A stretch of DNA of 64,000 nt, from assembly GCA_964513565.1 (NCBI GenBank), contig CAZENE010000001.1:1-64000 (forward strand), written 5' to 3'. The position numbers were made by a program, and so were the translations under genes. The DNA is from Delta-02 sp964513565. Lineage in GTDB: Bacteria; Desulfobacterota; Syntrophorhabdia; Syntrophorhabdales; Syntrophorhabdaceae. The number at the start of each line of letters is the position of its first letter. Within the stretch, counting starts at the first letter, position 1. Of this stretch, positions 25,241 through 32,789 are shown piece by piece. The notes under the pieces are model-generated. The model ran no database searches. It was not told the DNA's origin and saw nothing but the letters and a program-made list of their open reading frames with translations.

Positions 25241-26431
25241 TTACCTCTTTATGAAACGTTTTCCCATCCTGATGAATCCATCAATGCTTTTTTCGATGGT
25301 AGCCATAGGAACGCAGTAGGCTATCCTGAAATAGCCCCTTTTCCCAAAACCTCTTCCCGGGACAACCATGATGCGCTCGTCCTGCTGCAGGCTTCGTATG
25401 AATTTCAGCTCATCGGCGACTGGGGAGCGGGGGAACATGTAGAATGCCCCCCGGGGCTTGGCGCATTCAAACCCGCCTTGAACGAGTGCGTTGTAAAGAA
25501 CGTCCCGTTTACGCTGATATTCGGTGATCTCCACCGAGGTCCGCTGAAATTTTGAGACAATGCGCTGGAAAAGTGCTGGCGCATTAACAAAACCAAGCGT
25601 CCTCTGAGTGATCATGAGCCCCGATATGAGCATGTCGGCGTCCGGCAGATGCGGCGATATAGCGAGATAGCCTATGCGTTCCCCGGCCAGCGCGAGGTCC
25701 TTGGAATGCGAATTAATGGAACATGTAAGGGCGTAAGCCCTGAAAAGATTGGGCAGCTGTATATCGTCATACACGAGTTTCCTGTACGCGTCATCGGCTA
25801 CAAGATAAATATCCTGCCCCTCGGACCGCTTCCGGTTGAGAAGCGTTACGAGGTCGGAGATGCTTTTCTCGGAGTAGACGGCACCGGTAGGATTGTTGGG
25901 GCTGTTAAGGAGTATCGCCCTTGTTTTGGGATTTATGGCATCAGCCATCCTGTCAATATCGAGCTGAAAATCATCCGTTGACCGGACCGATTTCAAGGTC
26001 CCGCCGTGATTATGCACATAGTTTCTGAATTCCCAGAAGAACGGTGACGGTACAATGACCTCGTCTCCCCGATTGAGCATGACCTTGAGCAGGATATTGA
26101 GCCCTCCGGCGCTTCCGTTCGACATAAAGACGTGGGATGCGGTAAAGGGCATATCGTATACTTCACTCAGGTACACGGCAATGTCCTGCCGTACGTCTTC
26201 ATAACCGCTGTTCGTCATGTATCTGTGCATGCCCTTGACGGGGCTGGCCAGCGTTTCTGCGAGCATCTTCCGCAGTGATTCCGGAGGCTCCGTATCAGGG
26301 TTCCCCAGAGAAAAATCGTACACATTCTCCTCTCCGTACAGCTTTTTGATCTTAAGGCCCTCCTCAAACATCCTCCGTGTCCAGCCTTCCTGATCTGCTA
26401 TTAATTTTTGGATCTGTCGGGAAACGATCAT
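25241..26431 (-). CDS. Class I/II PLP aminotransferase (first of tandem pair), possibly aromatic
   Basis: A 396-residue aminotransferase with NSPNNPTG, VADDAYRKLVYD, the PLP lysine in SHSKDLALAGERIGY and YFRIAYCVP. AAAGGAGAGCTG precedes ATG 26431. Its 168-base leader carries a promoter, a 24-codon ORF rich in Phe codons, an antiterminator/terminator pair and a second terminator, so expression probably responds to charged tRNA-Phe. That would fit a role in phenylalanine (phenylpyruvate or prephenate) transamination. The downstream paralogue is in the same transcript. Confidence 0.87.
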   Translation of the reverse strand: MIVSRQIQKLIADQEGWTRRMFEEGLKIKKLYGEENVYDFSLGNPDTEPPESLRKMLAETLASPVKGMHRYMTNSGYEDVRQDIAVYLSEVYDMPFTASHVFMSNGSAGGLNILLKVMLNRGDEVIVPSPFFWEFRNYVHNHGGTLKSVRSTDDFQLDIDRMADAINPKTRAILLNSPNNPTGAVYSEKSISDLVTLLNRKRSEGQDIYLVADDAYRKLVYDDIQLPNLFRAYALTCSINSHSKDLALAGERIGYLAISPHLPDADMLISGLMITQRTLGFVNAPALFQRIVSKFQRTSVEITEYQRKRDVLYNALVQGGFECAKPRGAFYMFPRSPVADELKFIRSLQQDERIMVVPGRGFGKRGYFRIAYCVPMATIEKSIDGFIRMGKRFIKR

Positions 26432-26448
26432 CAGCTCTCCTTTTCAAT

Positions 26449-26481
26449 AAAAAAAGCCATGGGTAATGTTTGACCCATGGC
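26449..26481 (-). terminator. Second intrinsic terminator (T2) in the aminotransferase leader
   Basis: On the reverse strand the 9-bp stem GCCATGGGT/ACCCATGGC (26481-26473 with 26464-26456) has an 8-base loop and is followed by seven T (26455-26449). It lies only 18 bases before the start codon, upstream of the ribosome site. Its arms repeat the core of T1 exactly, so the 3' arm of T1 can pair with the 5' arm of T2. Confidence 0.85.
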
Positions 26482-26483
26482 GC

Positions 26484-26518
26484 AAAAAAAGGGCCATGGG
26501 TCTTTGCACCCATGGCCC
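26484..26518 (-). terminator. First intrinsic terminator (T1, attenuator) in the aminotransferase leader
   Basis: On the reverse strand an 11-bp perfect stem, GGGCCATGGGT/ACCCATGGCCC (26518-26508 with 26501-26491), has a 6-base loop and is followed by seven T (26490-26484). It begins 7 bases after the stop codon of the leader ORF, as in classical amino-acid attenuators. Confidence 0.88.
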
Positions 26519-26551
26519 TTTGCGTCAGCGCAAAGCTATGCCCGGGTGCAA
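26504..26551 (-). promoter_or_regulatory. Antiterminator and pause-hairpin region of the Phe attenuator
   Basis: TTGCACCC (26551-26544), inside the leader ORF after the Phe codons, is fully complementary to GGGTGCAA (26511-26504), which forms the end of the T1 5' arm and its loop. Pairing them blocks T1. A separate 7-bp hairpin, CTTTGCG/CGCAAAG (26535-26518), spans the leader stop codon and could act as a pause or protector structure. A ribosome stalled at Phe codons would leave TTGCACCC free; one at the stop codon would mask it. Confidence 0.7.
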
Positions 26552-26599
26552 GCTCCTAAAGAAGAAAAAGCTAAAAAAGATAGAGAATATCAACATCAT
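26525..26599 (-). CDS. Phenylalanine-rich leader peptide of the attenuator
   Basis: A 24-codon ORF with seven Phe among residues 5-14 (FSIFFSFFFF), ending in TGA 7 bases before T1. E. coli pheL has seven Phe in fifteen residues, a close functional parallel. The predicted transcription start falls on the A of its first ATG (26599), so translation would be leaderless; a second ATG follows directly. Its product would have no function beyond stalling the ribosome when Phe-tRNA is scarce. The T-rich DNA could encode Phe by chance, but promoter, stop position and antiterminator all line up. Confidence 0.7.
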   Translation of the reverse strand: MMLIFSIFFSFFFFRSLHPGIALR

Positions 26600-26605
26600 G
26601 CCAAC

Positions 26606-26634
26606 ATTAAAAAGCAAAGCTGATTTATTGTCAA
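26606..26634 (-). promoter_or_regulatory. Promoter of the aminotransferase leader
   Basis: On the reverse strand TTGACA (26634-26629), a 17-base spacer and TTTAAT (26611-26606; one mismatch to consensus). The expected start is at or beside A26599, the first base of the leader ORF. Confidence 0.8.
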
Positions 26635-26697
26635 GTGAAAGATTCGATTTTTGCGGGCCGAATACATGGGGGTTAACGGCTCTGTACGGCATATACA

Positions 26698-26726
26698 TTG
26701 ACATAACAGGGTTTTGTCCTTATAAT
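26698..26726 (+). promoter_or_regulatory. Consensus sigma-70 promoter of moxR
   Basis: TTGACA (26698-26703), a 17-base spacer (26704-26720) and TATAAT (26721-26726) match the consensus perfectly. The expected start is near 26733, giving a leader of about 30 bases with AAGGAGG before the moxR ATG. It is divergent from the aminotransferase promoter, 63 bases away. Confidence 0.88.
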
Positions 26727-26763
26727 ATAGCGGATTTTTTGACTTTTGCAAGGAGGCAATACT

Positions 26764-27615
26764 ATGTCAGGCACACCTCAGGGTTATCACGGCAGCGAAG
26801 ATTACATAGCATCGAAGGCGCTCATGGAGATTGTCAATGTGTCCGTGATACTGAAAAAGCCGCTCGTCGTCAAAGGAGAACCGGGAACGGGGAAGACGCT
26901 TCTGGCCCATAGCATCGCCCGTGCGCTCAATAAGAAACTGCTCATATGGAATATCAAGTCTACAACAAAGGCCCGCGATGGCCTCTATGTGTATGATACC
27001 GTACAGAGGCTCAACGACGCGCGTTTTAAAGATAAGGATATCAGCGATATCAGGCAGTACATAAAGATGGGGAAGCTGGGCCAGTCCTTCAGGTCGGATG
27101 AGCAGGTGATCCTGCTTATAGACGAGATCGACAAGGCTGATATCGAATTCCCCAATGACCTGCTCAACGAGCTCGACGAGATGACATTTCATATTAACGA
27201 ACTCGATGAAGAAGTCGCGGCAAAACACAGGCCGATAGTCATCATCACGAGCAACTCGGAAAAAGAGCTGCCGGATGCCTTCTTGAGACGCTGCCTTTTT
27301 TACTACATCGAGTTTCCAGACGGGGAAATGATGGAGCGGATCATAAAGGTCCACTACCCGGACATTGAAGACAAGCTCGTCCGTGAGGCGTTGAAGAAAT
27401 TCTACTGGATCCGGGAAATAGACGGCCTGAAAAAAAGACCATCGACAAGTGAGCTGCTCGACTGGATCAAGGCACTTTCCCTGGGCGGAGTGAAGACAGA
27501 CAAGATCAATAATGAGATCCCGTTCCTAGGCACACTTCTGAAAAATGAGCAGGACACAGACAGATTTATACGGCTTTCTACCAACCAGGGCGGGTTCGGT
27601 TTCAGAAGAAGGTAA
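26764..27615 (+). CDS. MoxR-type AAA+ ATPase
   Basis: A 283-residue MoxR-family AAA+ ATPase. Walker A is GEPGTGKT, Walker B ILLIDEIDKAD, and the sensor region is IVIITSNSEKELPDAFLRRC. MoxR proteins act as chaperones that insert cofactors or activate partners together with VWA proteins. The ATG at 26764 is chosen for its AAGGAGG site; the frame extends six codons further upstream. The next gene, 3 bases away, encodes the VWA partner. Confidence 0.9.
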   Translation: MSGTPQGYHGSEDYIASKALMEIVNVSVILKKPLVVKGEPGTGKTLLAHSIARALNKKLLIWNIKSTTKARDGLYVYDTVQRLNDARFKDKDISDIRQYIKMGKLGQSFRSDEQVILLIDEIDKADIEFPNDLLNELDEMTFHINELDEEVAAKHRPIVIITSNSEKELPDAFLRRCLFYYIEFPDGEMMERIIKVHYPDIEDKLVREALKKFYWIREIDGLKKRPSTSELLDWIKALSLGGVKTDKINNEIPFLGTLLKNEQDTDRFIRLSTNQGGFGFRRR

Positions 27616-27618
27616 CAG

Positions 27619-28836
27619 ATGTTCGTAGATTTTTTCTATACTCTCCGCAGAAAAGGTGTTCCGGTATCGATCAAGGAATTCATGTCTTTCATAGAGGCAC
27701 TCTATAACGGGCATTTCCAATCGAGCCTGAACCATCTATATCATATAGGCAGGGCATTTCTTGTTAAAAGCGAGGCATACTTTGACGCCTACGACCTTGC
27801 TTTCAATGAATATTTTGGCGGGATAGCGACGGAAGATATCGAGCTCGACAAGGTTCTCGGGTGGCTCGAAAACCCGCTCAACCGCCTGCCGAAGATGAAC
27901 CCTGAAGAATTGATGGAATTTCAGAAGCAGCTTGAAGAATTCAAAAGGACGCACGATCTTGAAGAGATGATGCGGCAGTTCCGCGAACGGTTAAAGGAAC
28001 AGAAAGAACGGCATGACGGCGGTCATAAGTGGGTTGGGACGGGCGGCTATTCGCCGTTTGGAGCATACGGTTACCATCCCGGCGGCATTAGGGCGGGTGG
28101 AGAATCATGGATGCAGTCAGCTTCGAAAGTAGCGGCGGAAAGACGGTACCGCAACTATCGGAATGATATTATTCTCGATGTCAGGCAGACCAAGATGGCC
28201 CTTAAAAAGCTGCGCGAGCTAAAGCGTGAAGGCGTCACGGAGGAGCTCGATATCGATGAAACGATCGATAAAACGGCAAAAGAAGGCGGCGAGATAGAAC
28301 TGGTGTTCAGTCGCTCGCGTGAAAACTCAGTACGGATAATTCTTCTTATGGATACAGGCGGTTCAATGCTGCCCTACACCGAATTATGCGAGAAGCTTTT
28401 CTCAGCAGCAACCCAGGCGAATCATTTCAAGGAATTCCGTTATTTCTTCTTTCATAATTGTATCTATCAGGATATTTACGAAGATATGGCCAATTACAAG
28501 AATGTACCGACCGAAAAGCTTTTTTCACTTTTCAATAAGAATTATAAACTGATTCTCGTGGGTGACGCCAGGATGGCCTATTCGGAACTATTCGATGTCA
28601 ACGGATGCATCGACTATTTTTCAACCAACGACAGGCCCGGCCTCGAATGGCTTGCCAGGATCCGCGATCATTTTCCCCATTCGGTCTGGCTCAACCCGAC
28701 CCACAGGAATTTCTGGGGACATTACACTGTGGACACGATCGGCAAGATCTTCCCGATGTTCGAGCTGACCATAGACGGGCTCAAAGACGCAATAAGGGCG
28801 CTCACGTCGCGAACAAAAAACATCATGCATCAATAG
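27619..28836 (+). CDS. CoxE-like VWA-domain protein, MoxR partner
   Basis: A 405-residue protein of the CoxE-like VWA family. The N-terminal part is helical and charged, with a glycine/tyrosine-rich linker (about residues 135-165). The C-terminal VWA domain (about 230-400) has LLMDTGGSM in place of the usual DxSxS MIDAS, so the first serine is Gly; this variant is seen in related CoxE-like proteins. With moxR it forms a chaperone pair. In CO-dehydrogenase operons CoxE assists metal-cluster assembly, but no such target is adjacent here. Confidence 0.85.
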   Translation: MFVDFFYTLRRKGVPVSIKEFMSFIEALYNGHFQSSLNHLYHIGRAFLVKSEAYFDAYDLAFNEYFGGIATEDIELDKVLGWLENPLNRLPKMNPEELMEFQKQLEEFKRTHDLEEMMRQFRERLKEQKERHDGGHKWVGTGGYSPFGAYGYHPGGIRAGGESWMQSASKVAAERRYRNYRNDIILDVRQTKMALKKLRELKREGVTEELDIDETIDKTAKEGGEIELVFSRSRENSVRIILLMDTGGSMLPYTELCEKLFSAATQANHFKEFRYFFFHNCIYQDIYEDMANYKNVPTEKLFSLFNKNYKLILVGDARMAYSELFDVNGCIDYFSTNDRPGLEWLARIRDHFPHSVWLNPTHRNFWGHYTVDTIGKIFPMFELTIDGLKDAIRALTSRTKNIMHQ

Positions 28837-28997
28837 GAATATTTCCCCGATATCGGACGGCAGGAAAAATCTCTTACTATTTTGGATTTTATCCTTTATA
28901 ATTTCCACGAGACCGATCTGCCTGCAGGGTCTTTGCTGAATTTCAGGCGAGGATGCCAGATGGAAGATCTATGTTTTAAATCGGAGAAGGTATCACC

Positions 28998-31013
28998 ATG
29001 AGTGCCGTAATGGACAGGGTTTCGTCTTTAAAGAACACCGAGTTGTTCCGGGCTCTCGAAGACGGCGAGCTGGAGAAACTTTCAACGAAACTTCGGGAGC
29101 GGGTATATCCCGCGAATACCGCCATTGTGCGCGAAGGTGCATCGGGCGATGCCATGTTCATTATAAAAAATGGACAGGTTGAAGTTAAAAAGAAAGAGCC
29201 TAATCTGGGAATTGACCTTACCATAGCTACCCTTGGGATGGGCGCATGTTTCGGAGAAATGGCGCTTCTGACGGGCAAGCCGCGCTCGGCAACGGTTATT
29301 GCAATAACTGCTACGGAATTATTCGTCCTTGAAAAAAGGGATTTCGACGCCCTGCTCCTTGAACATCCGGGTATATCCATATCGTTAAATAAGATTGTCG
29401 CCGAACGGATCGAAGAGATGAACACCCAGAAATCCATGGGTGTCGTGTCTCTCCAGAATCTCAGGATCGATCCGGACTTTATCACTGTAATACCGGAACA
29501 GGTTGCCTTAAAATACAAGATGCTTTCCACATCCTACGGCAACGGAAGCCTGACCCTTGTCATGGTCAATCCCCATGATCTCATGGCACTCGATGAAGCG
29601 ACGCGGCTGATAACAGCAAGATTCAAGAAAAAAGTGCCGCTCGATCAGGTTATTGTCACCGAGGAAGACTTCAAGCATTTCATGGAAGGTGAATACAAAA
29701 CAATAACGAAGCCTCTCATCGAAGAAAAATCCGAAGTAAATCTTGATGATTTTCTCGATTCGATGGACCACATCCAGTCCGATATTATGAAAGAGGTGGA
29801 ATTTGACGATGGCAGCGAGGATGACTCGGGCATTACCGACCTTGCACGTGAAGCTGAAGGGGCCCCGATAATAAGGCTCACGAACAATATTATTGCGATG
29901 GCCTTGAAAAAAGGCGCAAGTGATATCCATATCGAGCCCATGGAAAAAGGGCTGCGCGTCAGATACCGTATAGACGGTGTTTTGCGCGAGGAAATGATGC
30001 TGCCGAAGAAAGTGCAACTGCCGCTTATAAGCAGGGTAAAGATCATATCGAAGCTGGATATAACCGAGCGCAGGCTTCCGCAGGACGGCAGGATCACCAT
30101 CAAGCTCGGCAGCAAATCGGTTGACTTTCGTGTATCGACGGTACCCACGAAATTTGGAGAAAAGATTTGTACAAGGATCCTCGATAAGACAAATACGACA
30201 ATGGGCCTTGATAAATTGATCTCATATGAACCTATCCTCGAACTTGTCCGCAATATGATCAAGAAACCGTACGGGATCATTTATGTTACCGGCCCGACCG
30301 GATCGGGAAAGAGCACGACCCTGTACAGCTCCCTCGCGGAGATCAATGATATCGGCGTAAATATTTCCACGGTCGAAGACCCTGTTGAATATGACCTCGA
30401 AGGCGTAAACCAGGTACAGGTCAATTCAGATATCGGGCTTGATTTTGCACGCGTGCTCAGGGCATTCTTGAGGCAGGACCCGGATATTATACTCGTTGGC
30501 GAAACGCGCGATACCGAAACTGCCAAGATAGCAGTTGAAGCAGCGCTTACCGGGCACCTCGTCTTCACCACCCTTCATGCCAATGATGCACCGAGTACAT
30601 TTATGCGTCTCTCCGAGATGGGCATCGAGCCCTTTCTCATCTCCACTTCCGCCATTGGGATCGTGGCGCAGCGCCTTGTCCGGAGAATCTGTGGGAAATG
30701 CAAGGAGTCATACAAGTCAGACCCCACTATTCTCAAATATCTTGACCTGGATGAAGGTATTGAATTGTACAAAGGAAAAGGATGCGATGTGTGCGGAGGG
30801 ACGGGATACAAGGGAAGGGTCGGTGTGTATGAGGTTCTTATCGTCAACGAGGAGCTCAGGCATCTTATTGCAGAAGGTGCCGATACAATGGCCATCCGGG
30901 ACGCTGCTATCAGGAACGGGATGAAATCTCTCAAAGACTACTGCCTGATCCTTCTCAAGGAAGGCTTTACAACGGTCGACGAAGTGCTGCGGACGGTCGC
31001 GGTCCAGAATTGA
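28998..31013 (+). CDS. Type II secretion/type IV pilus-type ATPase (GspE/PilB) with N-terminal cyclic-nucleotide-binding domain
   Basis: A 671-residue fusion. Residues about 15-130 form a cNMP-binding/CRP-like domain with FGEMALLTGKPRSATV as the phosphate-binding cassette. About 160-250 is a GspE/PilB N-terminal (MshEN-like) domain. About 280-660 is the secretion ATPase with SDIHIEP, Walker A GPTGSGKST (about 432-440), the Asp box ILVGETRD and a zinc-binding tetracysteine CGKC...CDVC. It would power a pilus or secretion machine under nucleotide control. No other pil/gsp gene is adjacent. It overlaps the next gene by 4 bases. Confidence 0.88.
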   Translation: MSAVMDRVSSLKNTELFRALEDGELEKLSTKLRERVYPANTAIVREGASGDAMFIIKNGQVEVKKKEPNLGIDLTIATLGMGACFGEMALLTGKPRSATVIAITATELFVLEKRDFDALLLEHPGISISLNKIVAERIEEMNTQKSMGVVSLQNLRIDPDFITVIPEQVALKYKMLSTSYGNGSLTLVMVNPHDLMALDEATRLITARFKKKVPLDQVIVTEEDFKHFMEGEYKTITKPLIEEKSEVNLDDFLDSMDHIQSDIMKEVEFDDGSEDDSGITDLAREAEGAPIIRLTNNIIAMALKKGASDIHIEPMEKGLRVRYRIDGVLREEMMLPKKVQLPLISRVKIISKLDITERRLPQDGRITIKLGSKSVDFRVSTVPTKFGEKICTRILDKTNTTMGLDKLISYEPILELVRNMIKKPYGIIYVTGPTGSGKSTTLYSSLAEINDIGVNISTVEDPVEYDLEGVNQVQVNSDIGLDFARVLRAFLRQDPDIILVGETRDTETAKIAVEAALTGHLVFTTLHANDAPSTFMRLSEMGIEPFLISTSAIGIVAQRLVRRICGKCKESYKSDPTILKYLDLDEGIELYKGKGCDVCGGTGYKGRVGVYEVLIVNEELRHLIAEGADTMAIRDAAIRNGMKSLKDYCLILLKEGFTTVDEVLRTVAVQN

Positions 31014-31768
31014 TCAGAAGACAAATAATCCGCTCGAAAAAAATCTCCTTTCTGCTTCGCTCGATTCTTGCCCTCTTGGGCTTTCTGCTGGTATTCCTTG
31101 TTTTTTATTCATATCAGCAAGGGGCATGGAAAGAGATCTTTGCATATTACCGGTTTTTTCTCGATTATACAAAATTACGGTTGTTTATTCTTTCGTTCGG
31201 CCCCTTCGCCGCGGTTGTTTTTATATCGATCCAGGCCTTGCAGGTTGTGTTCGCACCTGTCCCGGGCGAAATAACCGGTTTTGTCGGGGGCCTTATCTTC
31301 GGCAACATACTGGGAACCATCTATTCGACGATCGGGTTGACGATAGGGTCCCTGCTGGCATTTGGAATATCACGATCCCTCGGATTACGTTTCGTAGAGA
31401 AAATTGTGAAGAAGGATTATATAGATCGATTCAATCATTTCGTTACGCATAAAGGGGTGAATGTCTCGTTTATTCTTTTTCTTATTCCCGGTTTCCCGAA
31501 GGATTCATTATGCTATCTTCTCGGTTTGACCCACATGCGGGTCATCGATTTCATTCTTATAAATATATTTGCAAGGCTTCCCGGAACTCTTATGCTCACC
31601 ATTCAGGGAACTGCGGTCCATACGGAGCAATACCGGTTCTTCTTCGTACTTTTTTCGGCAAGTATCATAGTGACTTTTGTCCTCTATATTTCACGAAAGG
31701 CCATTGTAAGGTCCTTCATCAAAGCGGTCCGCAAGGTAAAACCTTATATGCCGGGCAAAGGCAAGTGA
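31010..31768 (+). CDS. VTT/DedA-like (TVP38/TMEM64) membrane protein
   Basis: A 252-residue inner-membrane protein of the VTT (SNARE-associated Golgi) superfamily. Hydrophobic helices lie near residues 15-35, 55-80, 85-120, 150-175 and 195-225. The motif FAPVPGEITGFVGGLIFGNILGTIYSTIG and FLIPGFPKDSLCYLLG are typical of the re-entrant loops. Related DedA/VTT proteins act as lipid scramblases or transporters. TTG start at 31010, overlapping the ATPase stop. Confidence 0.8.
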   Translation: MIRRQIIRSKKISFLLRSILALLGFLLVFLVFYSYQQGAWKEIFAYYRFFLDYTKLRLFILSFGPFAAVVFISIQALQVVFAPVPGEITGFVGGLIFGNILGTIYSTIGLTIGSLLAFGISRSLGLRFVEKIVKKDYIDRFNHFVTHKGVNVSFILFLIPGFPKDSLCYLLGLTHMRVIDFILINIFARLPGTLMLTIQGTAVHTEQYRFFFVLFSASIIVTFVLYISRKAIVRSFIKAVRKVKPYMPGKGK

Positions 31769-31788
31769 ACAGGCTATCATATTCTTTC

Positions 31789-31816
31789 TTGACCGAATGT
31801 TTTATTAATATACAAT
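31789..31816 (+). promoter_or_regulatory. Candidate promoter of the histone H1-like gene
   Basis: TTGACC (31789-31794), a 16-base AT-rich spacer and TACAAT (31811-31816). A purine-rich AGAGGGGG lies before the ATG at 31867. Confidence 0.55.
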
Positions 31817-31866
31817 AAAAATTAATACAGGTTTACGCTGCACAAAACAAAAAGAGGGGGAATCAT

Positions 31867-32115
31867 ATGGCGAGAAAATGCGCAACACGGAGCAAGGCAG
31901 CTGCAGCTGTAAAAACAGAGACAAAGAAGACGGTAAAGGCAAAACCCGTCACAAAAAAGACCGCTGCCGAAAAAGCGAAACCGGCTGCAGCGAAGCCTGC
32001 CGTAAAGAAAGCTCCCGCAAAAAAGACCGCTGCCGAAAAAGCGAAACCGGCTGCGGCATCAACAAAGAAACCGGCTGCTAAGAAAGCTTCGGCGAAGAAA
32101 GAGACTCCAAAATAA
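31867..32115 (+). CDS. Histone H1-like lysine/alanine-rich DNA-binding protein
   Basis: An 82-residue, very basic, low-complexity protein made of AAKP/KKTAAEKAKPAAA repeats, like the C-terminal tail of histone H1 and bacterial Hc1/AlgP-type proteins. It should bind DNA non-specifically and help compact it. A 37-bp DNA segment is repeated exactly at 31952-31988 and 32018-32054 (66-bp period, 22 residues), so length variation between strains is likely. The opening MARKCATRSK includes one cysteine. Strong ribosome site AGAGGGGG. Confidence 0.78.
   Translation: MARKCATRSKAAAAVKTETKKTVKAKPVTKKTAAEKAKPAAAKPAVKKAPAKKTAAEKAKPAAASTKKPAAKKASAKKETPK
31952..32054 (+). repeat. Exact 37-bp direct repeat inside the H1-like gene
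   Basis: Copies at 31952-31988 and 32018-32054 are identical and start 66 bp apart. Each encodes the KKTAAEKAKPAA unit. Confidence 0.8.
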
Positions 32116-32197
32116 GGGGGATACGTGATCCAATAAGCGATCGAGGGTCGCGGGAACAAAACCCCATTTTAAAAAAGATCATTTCCGAGACGCTGCT

Positions 32198-32416
32198 TCA
32201 ATATTTTATGGGTAGCAGCAACAGATACATGTTGTTCGTATTTACCTCGTGGACGAGCCGGTCCATTTTTTTGCATATCAGATCGCGGTATTTTTTCGCC
32301 ATATCCACCGTGTTTCCCCATTTATGCGAGGCGACAAATCTTATCAAAGCGTTGGCATACTCCGATATTACCTGCATTTGCACTTCGATGAGCCCCGGGT
32401 TGGAGTAATAGCTCAC
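32198..32416 (-). CDS. Hypothetical small protein
   Basis: A 72-residue frame starting GTG at 32416. It contains a plausible helical segment (EYANALIRFVASHKWG, MAKKYRDLICKKMDRLVHEV) and a hydrophobic tail. No family was recognised and no clear ribosome site is visible. It immediately follows a frameshifted coiled-coil gene remnant on the same strand and may be part of the same decaying locus. Confidence 0.3.
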   Translation of the reverse strand: MSYYSNPGLIEVQMQVISEYANALIRFVASHKWGNTVDMAKKYRDLICKKMDRLVHEVNTNNMYLLLLPIKY

Positions 32417-32722
32417 GGTCCTGGAATACGCCTCTGCTTACGAGCGCGCTCATGCTCCCATAATTTATTTTTTGCTTTAAGCCCACACAGGGAGTCATTG
32501 AGAGACTTGATCTTCTCCCGAAGATTGTCGATCTCGGCCATCTTTTCTTTGATAATTTATTCCCGCCCAGAGCGTTCCTCCTCGAAATTTTTCAGCTCCC
32601 CCTCAAGCTCTCTCCGGACCTCTTTTCGTATTGCCGATTTTGTTCTTTCGTAACAAGAGATGACCTCAAGCGCGCTCTTTCAGGTTTTCCGCTTGTGATT
32701 TAGCCCGGTCGATAGAATTCAT
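32413..32722 (-). pseudogene. Frameshifted coiled-coil protein remnant
   Basis: Starting at ATG 32722, the first 18 codons (MNSIDRAKSQAENLKERA) run into a stop. Shifting the frame continues a charged coiled coil (LEVISCYERTKSAIRKEVRR, ELEGELKNFEEERSGRE), then a TAA. The same frame then resumes with IIKEKMAEIDNLREKIKSLN up to a stop at 32413. One frameshift and one internal stop imply a dead gene, or sequencing errors. No family assigned. Confidence 0.45.
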
Positions 32723-32789
32723 AATTATGATTACTATGGTAATGTATGAGATCCGGGAAGGCTAAGTCATCGGGCGATCTCGAGCGCGG

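Noticed and set aside
26431..26520. The two CCATGG hairpins as terminators for a plus-strand gene
   Set aside because: On the plus strand they are preceded, not followed, by A/T runs and no plus-strand gene ends here; the T-runs fit only reverse-strand transcription.
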